Positions 52,452 to 61,739 of a stretch of DNA of 64,000 nt are shown in pieces (the first letter of the stretch is position 1; each line of letters starts with the position of its first letter). A model generated the notes under the pieces. The model did not search any database, was not told where the DNA came from, and was given only the letters and a program-made list of their open reading frames with translations. A program made the translations under genes and the position numbers. Source of the stretch: M3007 sp044230315 (GTDB lineage Bacteria > Bacteroidota > Bacteroidia > Chitinophagales > Saprospiraceae); NCBI GenBank assembly GCA_044230315.1, contig JBGARJ010000018.1, forward strand, positions 1 to 64,000, given 5' to 3'.

Positions 52452-54434
52452 TCAATGCTCCATATGCACCGCCCACAAATCCCTCTTTCCGTCCGCATTT
52501 TCCACGCTACACCACGCATGGCGCCCATCGGGCGATACCGTGCTGAACCCGCGGTGCCCAATGACGTGGTTGATCTCTTTGCCGAGGTTTTCCGGCCGGG
52601 TCCAGTGCGTCCAGTCGGCGTCGGTATGCCGCGCAACAAAGAGGTCGTTGCGCCCCAGACCAGGGTAACCGGTGCTGGTGTAACAGAGCGTTTTGCCATC
52701 GGCGCTGAGGCAAGGACTGGCCTCGTCGCCCTCGGTATTCACCGTGGCGCCCAGGGCATACGGCCGGCTCCAAAGCCCGGTGGAGCGATCGCGAATACTG
52801 ACGAAGAGATCGAGGTCGGGCGCCTGGGTGGCGCTGCCGGCGGTATAAGCGCCCTCCAGCAACAGCGTGTCGCCCGAGGCGCTGAGACAGCCTTTCCCGA
52901 TCACGGCAATACCGCTCACGGGCAAAGGTTCCGGGGCGCTCCAATCCATTTCCGGGTTATTGCGCCGGCTGGTGTGCAACCGCCCGTCGATGAACAACAA
53001 CAAGGTGCTCCCGTCGGCGCTGATCGACAACGGGGCCTGATCGCCCGGACCTGAGAGGATACGCACCAGGGCCGGCGGCGTCCAGTCGTTGCGGGCCGAA
53101 TCCCAATGCGACCGGTAAACATCCTGCCCGTCAAGGTTGTCGGGCCGGCCGCTGGCTGCGAAAAGGATCAACTGGCCGTCTGGTGAAACTACCGGGTTCG
53201 ATTCGTCGCCTTCCGGGGTGTTGAGCACCGGCAATTCCTGCCAGGTTACCTGCCGGCCGGGCTGTTCCAGCACGTGCCGTTTGCCCCTGATCCAGCGCTG
53301 TACCCGCCGCTGGTAATCAAAATTGGAATGGCAGCCGGCTGGCAGCGTATCGGGGAAATATGGCTGGGCGCCTTCGAGCAGTTGCGCGGCGCTGGTATAG
53401 CAGGTTTGTTGGAGGAAAAATTGAAAACTTTCTTCGAGCAGCCGGTAGGCGGAGTAGCGCGGGGCGTACCCGCGGAGGTACGACAATGCCTGTTCGAGCG
53501 CGGCGGCGGTGTCTTGCAGGGCGGCGCCCGATTGCAACTGCCCGCGGAGCACATTGCGCTGGCGCAGGTCGAGGAGTTGTTGCTGTTGCACCGGGGAGAG
53601 CCGGGCCGTACTGTCGGGGTTGGCCGAACGGTCGGCAATTGCATTGAGCAGCGCAATTTCCAGGGCCGTCCAGCGGTTGGCAGTGTGCGCATCCAGCAGA
53701 TCGGAAAGGCTGCCCCGGCACAGCACGGGTTGAAGGGTGTCGCGCCAGCAATCGCGGCTCACAAAAGTACCGGGATGATCGGCGGCAAAACGGTCGAGGT
53801 GGCAGGGACCGTACTGTTCCAGAAAAGCCGGCCAGAGCCGGTCAGCCATCCCGCGGGTTTTGCCATAGTTGTCCGGCAATACCCAACCGGTGTACCGCCG
53901 CAGGATCGCCGTCATCACATCGTAATCGCGGGAGTCGAGTTGCGCATTTACGATGTCCAGGCTGGCTGCCTGTATTTCGGGCTCCAGCACCGGAAGCGGC
54001 TTGGGGAAGGCTTCCGACAGCGCGTCGATGGCCGGCAGAGTACCTTGCGCCCGGGTGTACGCCACGGCCCAGCGCTGGGTTTGCACCCGCAGGTCGAGCA
54101 CGGCAGCGGTATCCACACCGTACTTGCGCTGATACCGCCGGGCCAGGCGCCGGTTCAACTGCCGGACCAGGCTGTCGGTCTCGTGCAGCGAATGGTCGAT
54201 GGCCGCTAAACCCGGTAAATCCCGGGTATTGGCAAGCCGCATCCTGGCCAGAAAGTATCGGGCGGCGGCGGCGTGTTTTCGATGGCTGCGGTACCGTTCA
54301 AACGTGGCCTGAGCGGCAGCGAAGTCCTGCCGGGAGTAATATTTATAGCCTTTTCTAAACGACTGGGCTGAGAGGGGAAGTCCGGAACACACGAACAGGA
54401 TCAGGGTGGTCAGGAGTATGGTTTTGTATTTCAT
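52452..54434 (-). CDS. exported TPR/PD40 (WD40-like) protein
   Basis: 660 residues from ATG 54434. Signal peptide about 1-22 (GLPLSAQ). An N-terminal helical TPR-like region (KGYKYYSRQDFAAAQATFERY) is followed by a long helical middle (to about 420) and a C-terminal PD40 propeller with ESNPVVSPDGQLILFAASGR, GDEASPCLSADGKTLCYTSTG and GFSTVSPDGRHAWC. The order resembles PorE-type envelope proteins without their OmpA domain, so peptidoglycan anchoring is not expected. Function unknown. Confidence 0.78.
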   Translation of the reverse strand: MKYKTILLTTLILFVCSGLPLSAQSFRKGYKYYSRQDFAAAQATFERYRSHRKHAAAARYFLARMRLANTRDLPGLAAIDHSLHETDSLVRQLNRRLARRYQRKYGVDTAAVLDLRVQTQRWAVAYTRAQGTLPAIDALSEAFPKPLPVLEPEIQAASLDIVNAQLDSRDYDVMTAILRRYTGWVLPDNYGKTRGMADRLWPAFLEQYGPCHLDRFAADHPGTFVSRDCWRDTLQPVLCRGSLSDLLDAHTANRWTALEIALLNAIADRSANPDSTARLSPVQQQQLLDLRQRNVLRGQLQSGAALQDTAAALEQALSYLRGYAPRYSAYRLLEESFQFFLQQTCYTSAAQLLEGAQPYFPDTLPAGCHSNFDYQRRVQRWIRGKRHVLEQPGRQVTWQELPVLNTPEGDESNPVVSPDGQLILFAASGRPDNLDGQDVYRSHWDSARNDWTPPALVRILSGPGDQAPLSISADGSTLLLFIDGRLHTSRRNNPEMDWSAPEPLPVSGIAVIGKGCLSASGDTLLLEGAYTAGSATQAPDLDLFVSIRDRSTGLWSRPYALGATVNTEGDEASPCLSADGKTLCYTSTGYPGLGRNDLFVARHTDADWTHWTRPENLGKEINHVIGHRGFSTVSPDGRHAWCSVENADGKRDLWAVHMEH

Positions 54435-54491
54435 TTTCCAAACAGTAGTCCGGCAGGTTTTGCAAAGCGTTAAAGATGAAACCCGGCACAT

Positions 54492-54569
54492 GTTGTTGGC
54501 GAGGACACCAACAACGGCGTTAAGGCTTGATTTTCAACGGAATGCCGCTGTTGGCGTCCTGCCAACAGC
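54492..54569. repeat. nested pair of inverted hairpins
   Basis: GTTGTTGG (54492-54499) pairs with 54508-54515. GCTGTTGGC (54547-54555) pairs perfectly with 54561-54569 across GTCCT. The two hairpins are inverted copies of one another, so the whole 78-bp region is also an imperfect palindrome. It lies between the aldo/keto reductase stop and the PD40 gene start. Confidence 0.7.
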
Positions 54570-54645
54570 AGAATACACCGGACTATTGACAAAATTAGGC
54601 AACAAAAGACCGGCTTCCAACCCGTTTGGCATTCCCGCCTCGCCG

Positions 54646-55632
54646 TTATTTGTCTACATACCGGTAACTGGCTTCGTTGTACCGGTCGCCGACGTTGGGG
54701 TATTGCTTCAGTACCTCTTCGACGGCCAGCAGGTCGGCTGGCGTCAGGTGAAAGTCGACAGCGGCGGCATTTTCCCGGAGATAACGCTCCTTTTTGGTGC
54801 CGGGGATGGGAATGATATGCTCCCCTTGGGCCAACAACCAGGCCAGAGCCAATTGGGAGGCCGTGCCGCCTTTGGATTCGGCGAATGCCGCCAGAGCGGC
54901 CGCCAGTTTCGTGTTGTTGTCTTCATGCGCCTGCTGGTACCGCGGCAGCGTACGGCGGAAATCGTTGGCCGGCAATTCGTCCATTTTAAGCGTGTTGGTG
55001 ACCAGCCCCCGAGCCAAAGGGCTGAACGCCACAAAACTGACTCCCAGCGCCTGGCAGGCAGGCAGTATCTCCTGCTCCACCCCGCGCGTGAGCAGGGAAT
55101 ATTCGCTTTGCAAGGCACTGACGGGGTGCACCGCGCATGCGCGCCGCAGCGTGTTGGCCGAAACTTCCGACAGGCCCAGAAAGCGGACTTTACCAGCCTG
55201 CACCAGGTCGGCCATGGCGCCCACCGTTTCTTCCACCGGCACATTGGGGTCGATGCGGTGGGCGTAATACAGGTCGATGACGTCGGTTTTCAACCGTTTC
55301 AGGCTGAGCTCCACGGCTTGTTTGATATATGCCGGCGAGCAGTTCAATTCGCTGGCCAGGCCCGACGCGTCCAGCCGGAATCCAAATTTGGTGGCGATAA
55401 AAACCTTTTCGCGCCTCGGCGCCAACACTTGCGAAACCAGGATCTCGTTTTGCCCGTTGGCGTACATATCGGCGGTATCCCAGAAATTGATCCCCAGTTC
55501 AAGGGCGGCTTCCAGGGTAGCCACCGCCTGTTTTGCGTCGGCAGGTACGCCATAGCCGTGGTTCAGGACCATACAGCCCAGGCCTATGGCCGAAACATCG
55601 ATGCCGGTTTTGCCTAATTTACGGTATTGCAT
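54646..55632 (-). CDS. aldo/keto reductase
   Basis: 328 residues from ATG 55632. The catalytic tetrad is visible: Asp and Tyr in WDTADMYANG, Lys in FIATKFGF, His in YYAHRID. The NADPH-binding end has IPIPGTKKERYLRENAAA. It is close to the YhdN/IolS-type group (AKR11-13). It reduces aldehydes or ketones with NADPH; substrate unknown. Confidence 0.92.
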   Translation of the reverse strand: MQYRKLGKTGIDVSAIGLGCMVLNHGYGVPADAKQAVATLEAALELGINFWDTADMYANGQNEILVSQVLAPRREKVFIATKFGFRLDASGLASELNCSPAYIKQAVELSLKRLKTDVIDLYYAHRIDPNVPVEETVGAMADLVQAGKVRFLGLSEVSANTLRRACAVHPVSALQSEYSLLTRGVEQEILPACQALGVSFVAFSPLARGLVTNTLKMDELPANDFRRTLPRYQQAHEDNNTKLAAALAAFAESKGGTASQLALAWLLAQGEHIIPIPGTKKERYLRENAAAVDFHLTPADLLAVEEVLKQYPNVGDRYNEASYRYVDK

Positions 55633-55700
55633 GATTGTGTTAAGTGGTGAAAGACAAATATCGGTTGAATACCCGACTCTTGCTGTTAGTGATTGAGGCC

Positions 55701-55724
55701 CTAGTGGACCGGACGGCCCACTGG
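55701..55724. repeat. collapsed copy of dispersed repeat family 1
   Basis: CTAGTGGACC followed by GGACGGCCCACTGG: the outer ends of the two arms of the 6119-6282 element joined directly, with the middle missing. It can form a short hairpin. Confidence 0.6.
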
Positions 55725-55872
55725 GGTCGCATGAATCAATAGCCGCGTTGGCCCGAACCATTTTCTACCACAACATCGTCGCGGAGTACTGCTTTCCGAC
55801 CGGAACAACGCTGGCCGAAAACCGGTCATTTTCCAGGTTGAGGCGTCCCTTTTACCCGTTCGGCGCTTTTCG

Positions 55873-55904
55873 TTTGGAGCGGGGAGCCGTCTGCGGCACC
55901 TTTG
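55873..55904 (+). promoter_or_regulatory. Bacteroidota-type promoter of the small lipoprotein gene
   Basis: TTTG at 55873-55876 and CACCTTTG at 55897-55904 with a 20-bp spacer, 26 bp before the start codon. Same layout and same -7 variant as 27191-27222. Confidence 0.5.
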
Positions 55905-55930
55905 TCCCGTCACCAAAACTTGATTCATTC

Positions 55931-56344
55931 ATGAAAAATATTCTGTTCTTAATCATCCTCTTTGCGCTGTCGATAGCAGCGTGCAGCAAATCGCCGGACG
56001 ACAACTCCAGCCCCTCCAACCCGCAACTCAGCGGCACCAAATGGGTGGTTTCGTATTTCTGGGACAAAGACAAGGAAGAAACCTCCAATTTCAGCGGCTA
56101 CTCCTTCGAGTTCAATTCCGACGGCACCCTAACCGCCTTCCAGCCTTCCGGGGCAAAAACGACGGGCCTTTGGAGCGCCCATTTCGACGACAGCGCCGAT
56201 AAGTTGCTGATTGTGTTGTCGGGGGTGTCTCCGCTCGACGACCTGAACCAGGACTGGGTCATCCTGGAAAAAACAGACACCGTGATGAAGTTGAAAGATG
56301 ACAACACATCCCACTTGGAGGAAATTCATTTCAAGAAAATCTGA
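55931..56344 (+). CDS. small lipoprotein, lipocalin-like
   Basis: 137 residues. Lipobox LSIAAC, then a Ser/Asp/Pro linker and a beta-rich domain starting LSGTKWVVSYFWDKDKEE with FEFNSDGTLTAF and GLWSAHFDDSADKLLI. This resembles the lipocalin-like/DUF5004-type lipoproteins of Bacteroidota. It has a plausible promoter at 55873-55904 and a good terminator at 56393-56430. Confidence 0.75.
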   Translation: MKNILFLIILFALSIAACSKSPDDNSSPSNPQLSGTKWVVSYFWDKDKEETSNFSGYSFEFNSDGTLTAFQPSGAKTTGLWSAHFDDSADKLLIVLSGVSPLDDLNQDWVILEKTDTVMKLKDDNTSHLEEIHFKKI

Positions 56345-56392
56345 CCCTCCTCCGTCCGGACGGGTAAGCCCTCACAGGGCGTTGTACATCAA

Positions 56393-56430
56393 AGCGGCTG
56401 TCCGTGCTCTGCGGCAGCCGCTCCTTTTTT
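56393..56430 (+). terminator. intrinsic terminator between convergent genes
   Basis: AGCGGCTG (56393-56400) pairs with 56415-56422 across a 14-nt loop and is followed by CC and six T. It serves the small lipoprotein gene and overlaps the end of the DUF1080 fusion gene by 2 bp. Confidence 0.75.
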
Positions 56431-59400
56431 ACCAGGTTCTGATCTTGATGTTCTTGAACCAAACCGGGTCGCCGTGGTCCTGGAGGGCGATCTTCCCTTT
56501 GCGCGCCAGGCCGAAGCCGGGCATATCTTTGAACTTGCTGCCGGCGATCAGTTTTGGCCAATCGGGTGCATTGCGGTCGTAGGCCACCACCTTTCGGTTG
56601 TTGAGCCAGTGTTCCACTTTTCCGCCCCTGCTCACAATGCGCACATGGTTCCATTGTCCGGCGGGCTTAACGGTTTCGTATGAGCAGGAGATGAGATCGT
56701 ACAAATCGCCGGCGCGGTGTTTGGGGATGCGCGCATCCGGGTGGCAGGAATTATCGAGCACCTGCATTTCCGGGCCGGTGTTCCAGACGTATTCATGTTG
56801 GCCGGGGTCTTCTACGATGTAGTAGATGATACCGGAGTTGCCGCAGCGGCCGATCTTCCAGTCGAGTTGCAGTTCAAAATCCTGGTATTCGGCGGCGCTG
56901 ACGATATCGCCGCCTTCGCGTTGCTGCCATTCCCCTTCGGCTTTTGGTTTGGCGTCGAGGTGGATGGCATTGTCGTCGATCACCCAGGCTGAACCGACGG
57001 TGGTTTTGCCGTACTTGTGCCAGCCGTCGAGCGAGCGGCCGTTGAACAGCAATTGCCAACCTTCATCTTTTTCTTTGACGCTCAGTTCGTTGTCTCCGGC
57101 CATGGGGAATACCGGATGCGCGGCTACCTGGCCGGTGTTCCCCGTTGGGATGGCGTTCATGGTGTACCAGGCTTCGGAGCTCCAGAGTTCATGCCCGAGG
57201 TCGCTGAGCGGCAGTTGGTGGAGTCGCAGGTACACCACGTGGCCGGCCTGGATGCCGGGGATTTCCAGAAAGACCTTTTTCCGATCGGAGCTGACGGTGG
57301 CGGAGCGAACCGGGAGCGCCGTTTCGTCCATTTTGGGGCCGCCGTAGTTGTTGGTGGGTTGGTACCACCATTGCCGTACTTCATACTGGGTGGGCTCCCA
57401 ACCGTCGCCTTCGCGCAGCGGCTCGGTGAATTCGATTTCCAGGCCGTTCGTTTTGGCGCGTACAGCCAGCATATCGAAGGTGGACTGGCCGTTGTACTGC
57501 AGGCGCTGGAGGCCGTACCAAAATTTGTCGGGTTGTCCCCAATTGCCGGGGTTGCCGATCATGCCGATGTACAGGGCGCCGTCGGGGCCCCACACGAGGC
57601 GGTTGGTGCCGCCTTCGAGGCCCTGGGTGAACCGGAAGACGCAGCCCTGGTATTCGCCACCCACTTTTTCTATGAATTCCCGCTGCAAACCGCCGTAACA
57701 CACATCGCCGTGGATCAACTGGCCTTTGTACGGCCCGTCGGGCACCGCCGCCGGCTGTGTGGGCGAATTGCCGATTTCGTCCTGCGGCAGCCATACCACC
57801 GGCGCTTGCACCGGCAACAGGGCCACGGCAAAACTATCCACGGCGTAGGAGCCGAAAAAAGCGTCGGGTTTGACGTGCAGGATCTTGGACGCCGGCAACC
57901 AGTCGCCCTGGTTGTCGGCTACAAACAGGTCCCCCTCGGGACCAAGGCCGATGCCATTGGGCGTGCGCAGGCCCCGGGCGACGAATTGCATGCTGCCGTC
58001 GGCCCGGCTGATCTGCACGACTTTGCCGCGGTCGGGGATTTGCGGGCGGGCGCTGGCGCCGCCGGGCATAATGGCGATAGCCAGCGTGGCGTAGAAATAG
58101 TCGTCTTTATAGGCCAGGCCAAAGGCAAATTCGTGGAAGTTGGCCGATACCTTCCAGCCTTTGGCAAAACATTGATACTCATCGATGATGTCGTCGCCGT
58201 TGGTGTCGATGAGTTTAGTCAGTTCCTGTTTTTGCAAAACGTAAATGGTGTCGTCCACTACTTTGAGGCCGAGGGGTTCGGCCAGGCCCTGAGCGATCCG
58301 CTTGACCTTGATTTTCTTCGGGTCGCCGCTTGGTACGTTCTCCAACAGGTAAACACCGCCCATCGCATCCCAGGTACTGACCACCAGCCGGCCGTCGCTC
58401 AGGAAGTCCATGCCGGCTACTTTGGGCAGGAATCCTTCGGGCCGCGCTTGCGACAGGGTGTACGAGGGGTGAACGCCGGTCAGGGCGCAGCCGTCGCCGG
58501 GAATCCGGGAGTGCCGGTTGGCCATGTCGTGCAGGTCGGTATCGGTTTCCGAGCGCCGGTGGGCGAAATTGGCCGCGGGCACAACGGTAAATTCCGGGTT
58601 GCCGGGCCGGGCCCATTGGAGTTGGATGCCGCGCTCGCCCGCGCCCTGGAAATAGTCGACCCGCAGCGGGTGGTAGCCGGCGCGCAAGGCCACTTCCGCT
58701 TCTTTTGGCGCCATGCCGTGATTGCCGTCGTTGTCGAACAACAACTGCCCGTCGAGATATAGCCGGCCGCCATCATCGGAAGCAAACTGGAGGAGCGCAT
58801 TGTCGTCTTTTTCCAGGTACAGGTACCCGGAAGCCGACAGGGCGAAGTTGGTCTGATAGTGGCCGAATGCCTGGTTGTCGATGTCGATATTGCCCATGAT
58901 GGCCGTTTCCGCCGGTTTGGCGTTGAAGCGAACCCGGTCGAGGGTGCCCGGGTTGTCGCCCAATTCAAACAAGCGGACGAGCAAGCCCTGCGCCATATCG
59001 TTGTCGTGCACGCTGTTGTCGGATTTCAACCACTTGCCCGCTGGGACTGCGGCGGCGGCCAGGGCAAGCGGCGTGGCCTGGGTCGCGCCTTCGCCGTCGT
59101 CCTTGCCGTCGTCGAGGCCGAGGATATAGGCGACCATGGCATTGGCGTCTTCGGGTGTCAACCCCGGATGCGCGCTCATGGCCGCGACACCCCATACGCC
59201 CGTGCCGCCTGCGATGACTTTTTTGGCGAGTTTATCGGTATTCTCCGGCGTGTTCAGGTAGCGTTCGGCGATTTGGGCATAGCCCGGCCCCACGGTCCTG
59301 ACTTGCGGATTGTGGCACGTCCGGCAGTCGTTTTTAGCCATCAACCGCTCGCCGGGCGTCAGCGCGGCTGTAGCCTGGTCGCCGCTTTGTTGATATGGAT

Positions 59401-60142
59401 TGGGGATCAAGGGGGTGTTGACAAACATCGTGACCAGCCGGGTCGGTTTGTTGTCATTTAGGGTCAGTTCGCCCTCGATATCGATAGCGAACAGCCCCTC
59501 AACGTTGCGGTTCGGTTCGGTTCGGGTGGTTCGCCAGGCGCCGTTGCTCTCCACGTTGGCGGGGTCGGCAATGGAGCTGGCATTGGTGAGTAGGGTCACC
59601 TGAGCACCTTCCGGTATGTTTTGTGTCGTGAAGGTGCGCGCAAAGCCGGGTTGACGGTCGCGTTCGAGATACTCCGGCTGTTCGTTGATGCGGATGCGCC
59701 GGCCGTCGGAGAGGATGAGGTCGTACATCAGTTCTGCATGGCCGTCTTTGGTATAGCGATGGCCTTTGTAGTCGGTAAGCGGTAGTTCGGCCTTGCCGTT
59801 GAGTGTTACTTTCCAGGGTTGGCGAAATGCATTGACGAACCAGGCGCTACCCACCGACATCGGCTGTGGGCCATGGCGCATATTATACACGGCGCCTTCA
59901 AAATCGACGCCGCCGGACCAGGCTTTGTACAAGGCGCAGGAATCGGTGTGGTAAGACACCCAGAGCTTGTCGTCGAGCGCGAAGGTAATCATGCGCGCCT
60001 GGGAGTCGAGCACCGAGCGGAACACCCAGGGGTCGTTGGGGCGCCCGGCAGGCATAACTGGGTGTTGTTGCCGGTTCGACCAGACGTACAGGCCGATCAG
60101 GGCGACGGCCAGGACAAGGTAGAAAGTACGGGAGGTAAACAT
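56429..60142 (-). CDS. cytochrome c / PA14 / sorbosone-dehydrogenase-like propeller / DUF1080 fusion
   Basis: 1237 residues. N-terminal membrane anchor (about 5-22); a beta domain to about 250; cytochrome c (heme motif CRTCH near residue 275, with GTGVWGVAAMSAHPGLTPEDANAMVAYIL carrying the Met ligand); a PA14-like domain (about 415-530, FASDDGGRLYLDGQLLFD); a six-bladed propeller of the glucose/sorbosone dehydrogenase type (about 545-860, FLSDGRLVVSTWDA, GLRTPNGIGLGPEGDLFV); and a C-terminal DUF1080 domain (about 1030-1237, WQLLFNGRSLDGWHKYG). Family knowledge links DUF1080 to hydrolysis of 3-keto-glycosides. The whole looks like an envelope oxidoreductase coupled to sugar or glycoside cleavage (inference). 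Confidence 0.85.
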   Translation of the reverse strand: MFTSRTFYLVLAVALIGLYVWSNRQQHPVMPAGRPNDPWVFRSVLDSQARMITFALDDKLWVSYHTDSCALYKAWSGGVDFEGAVYNMRHGPQPMSVGSAWFVNAFRQPWKVTLNGKAELPLTDYKGHRYTKDGHAELMYDLILSDGRRIRINEQPEYLERDRQPGFARTFTTQNIPEGAQVTLLTNASSIADPANVESNGAWRTTRTEPNRNVEGLFAIDIEGELTLNDNKPTRLVTMFVNTPLIPNPYQQSGDQATAALTPGERLMAKNDCRTCHNPQVRTVGPGYAQIAERYLNTPENTDKLAKKVIAGGTGVWGVAAMSAHPGLTPEDANAMVAYILGLDDGKDDGEGATQATPLALAAAAVPAGKWLKSDNSVHDNDMAQGLLVRLFELGDNPGTLDRVRFNAKPAETAIMGNIDIDNQAFGHYQTNFALSASGYLYLEKDDNALLQFASDDGGRLYLDGQLLFDNDGNHGMAPKEAEVALRAGYHPLRVDYFQGAGERGIQLQWARPGNPEFTVVPAANFAHRRSETDTDLHDMANRHSRIPGDGCALTGVHPSYTLSQARPEGFLPKVAGMDFLSDGRLVVSTWDAMGGVYLLENVPSGDPKKIKVKRIAQGLAEPLGLKVVDDTIYVLQKQELTKLIDTNGDDIIDEYQCFAKGWKVSANFHEFAFGLAYKDDYFYATLAIAIMPGGASARPQIPDRGKVVQISRADGSMQFVARGLRTPNGIGLGPEGDLFVADNQGDWLPASKILHVKPDAFFGSYAVDSFAVALLPVQAPVVWLPQDEIGNSPTQPAAVPDGPYKGQLIHGDVCYGGLQREFIEKVGGEYQGCVFRFTQGLEGGTNRLVWGPDGALYIGMIGNPGNWGQPDKFWYGLQRLQYNGQSTFDMLAVRAKTNGLEIEFTEPLREGDGWEPTQYEVRQWWYQPTNNYGGPKMDETALPVRSATVSSDRKKVFLEIPGIQAGHVVYLRLHQLPLSDLGHELWSSEAWYTMNAIPTGNTGQVAAHPVFPMAGDNELSVKEKDEGWQLLFNGRSLDGWHKYGKTTVGSAWVIDDNAIHLDAKPKAEGEWQQREGGDIVSAAEYQDFELQLDWKIGRCGNSGIIYYIVEDPGQHEYVWNTGPEMQVLDNSCHPDARIPKHRAGDLYDLISCSYETVKPAGQWNHVRIVSRGGKVEHWLNNRKVVAYDRNAPDWPKLIAGSKFKDMPGFGLARKGKIALQDHGDPVWFKNIKIRTW

Positions 60143-60236
60143 CAGAAGAACAGAAGGGAGGAAGATGAAACATTGGACGGGATATCCCCGTGTAGTTTGA
60201 TATCCGGTAGCAGTTTCCCGTTGCGTTACAACAGCG

Positions 60237-61535
60237 TTACAACAGCATCCCTGCGATAACTGCCGTCATGAAACACGCTACCGAACCGCCGATGAGCGCC
60301 CAGTAACCCAGTTCGGTGAGCGTTCTGCGCTGGTTGGGGGCCAGCGTGCCGATGCCGCCGATCTGGATGCCGATAGAGGCGAAATTCGAAAATCCGCACA
60401 AGGCATACAAGGCAATGATGACCGCCTTGGGACTCATGGTGATGGTTTTTTGAATTTCACCCAGCGCCCCGTAAGCCACAAATTCGTTGATCATGGTTTT
60501 CATACCCAGTAACTGGCCTACGATGGTGCAATCGGCCCAGGGCGTGCCGAGCAACCAGGCCAGGGGGGCGAACACCAGCCCGAGCACGTAGGTAAACGTG
60601 AGACCGTCGAAGCGCCCGCCGGTGGCGGCCTGCACCTGAGTGTTGAGGCCAGTCCATTCACCCACGCTGTGCTGGAGGATCCAGTTGAGCATAAATACCA
60701 GCGAGGTGAATACAATGAGCATGGCGCCCACGTTGACAGCCAGCCGGAGGCCGTCGGTGGTGCCGCGTGCAATGGCGTCGAGCAGGTTGTCGCCCACATG
60801 GGTGTCGGTATGGGCGAGTTTTTCCAGTTCTTGTTTTTCCGTTTCGGGGAACAGCATTTTGGCGCATACGATAGCCGCGGGGGCCGACATGATGGAGGCC
60901 GCCAGCAAATGCCGGGCAAACAGGAGCTGTTTCGCAGGATCGGAGCCGCCGAGAAAGCCGACATAAGCGGCAAATACGCCGCCGGCGATGGTAGCCATGC
61001 CGCCCGTCATGAGGCACATGACCTCGGAGCGCGACATGCCGGCGAGGTACGGCCGGATGATCAACGGCGCCTCCGTTTGGCCGATAAATACGTTGGCGGC
61101 GGCCGCAAGGCTTTCCGGACCGCTGAGGCCCATGCTGCGCGTGAGCACCCAGGCAATGCCGTATACGATTTTTTGCAAAATGCCGAAGTAGAACAAGACG
61201 GCCGACAAGGCGGAGTAAAACATTACGGTGGGCAGCACCCGGAAGGCGAAAATATAGCCGTAGCCTTTGTCGCCCGTAGCCAGGTCGCCAAACAGGAATT
61301 TGGCGCCGTTCTCCGACCACTGGATGATGTAGGTGAACACACTGGCAAACTGATCGAACGCCCAGCTCACCCCCGGCACCTTGAGTACCAGCAGGGCAAA
61401 AACCAGTTGTAGCGCGATGCCCGAGCCGACCAGGCGCCAGTTGATGGCGCGGCGGTCGCGGCTGAGCAGGTAACAAATTCCGACCAGGCTGATTAAGCCC
61501 AAAATGCCGCGTCCGATGTTCATCAAAATATCCAT
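60237..61535 (-). CDS. CNT-family concentrative nucleoside transporter
   Basis: 432 residues, 10 or more TM helices. Family motifs: FIGQTEAPLIIRPYL, MINEFVAYGAL and GFSNFASIGIQIGG. It imports nucleosides with protons or sodium. It is divergent from uridine kinase across about 200 bp, a pyrimidine salvage unit: uptake, then phosphorylation. The length (about 400-430) fits NupC-type proteins. Confidence 0.93.
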   Translation of the reverse strand: MDILMNIGRGILGLISLVGICYLLSRDRRAINWRLVGSGIALQLVFALLVLKVPGVSWAFDQFASVFTYIIQWSENGAKFLFGDLATGDKGYGYIFAFRVLPTVMFYSALSAVLFYFGILQKIVYGIAWVLTRSMGLSGPESLAAAANVFIGQTEAPLIIRPYLAGMSRSEVMCLMTGGMATIAGGVFAAYVGFLGGSDPAKQLLFARHLLAASIMSAPAAIVCAKMLFPETEKQELEKLAHTDTHVGDNLLDAIARGTTDGLRLAVNVGAMLIVFTSLVFMLNWILQHSVGEWTGLNTQVQAATGGRFDGLTFTYVLGLVFAPLAWLLGTPWADCTIVGQLLGMKTMINEFVAYGALGEIQKTITMSPKAVIIALYALCGFSNFASIGIQIGGIGTLAPNQRRTLTELGYWALIGGSVACFMTAVIAGMLL

Positions 61536-61739
61536 ACTGTGTTGTTTTGCAAAAAGCAGCGTTGAGACAGCGTGTTATAAGTGCGGCTAAATGTACGCCG
61601 CCGGGCGGGACTGCAAAAATTTTTGCCCGAAACCCTAATTTCGCCGCTGCAATGATTTGCCGAAGCGCGAATCGCACACCGTTCAATTCCCGGCCGCTGG
61701 GTGCGGGATTTCACCAATGCTCAACCATCGCACACTGAA

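Noticed and set aside
57017..58762. Long open frame antisense to the cytochrome/DUF1080 fusion
   Set aside because: No start context, no domains; the minus-strand protein is fully consistent.
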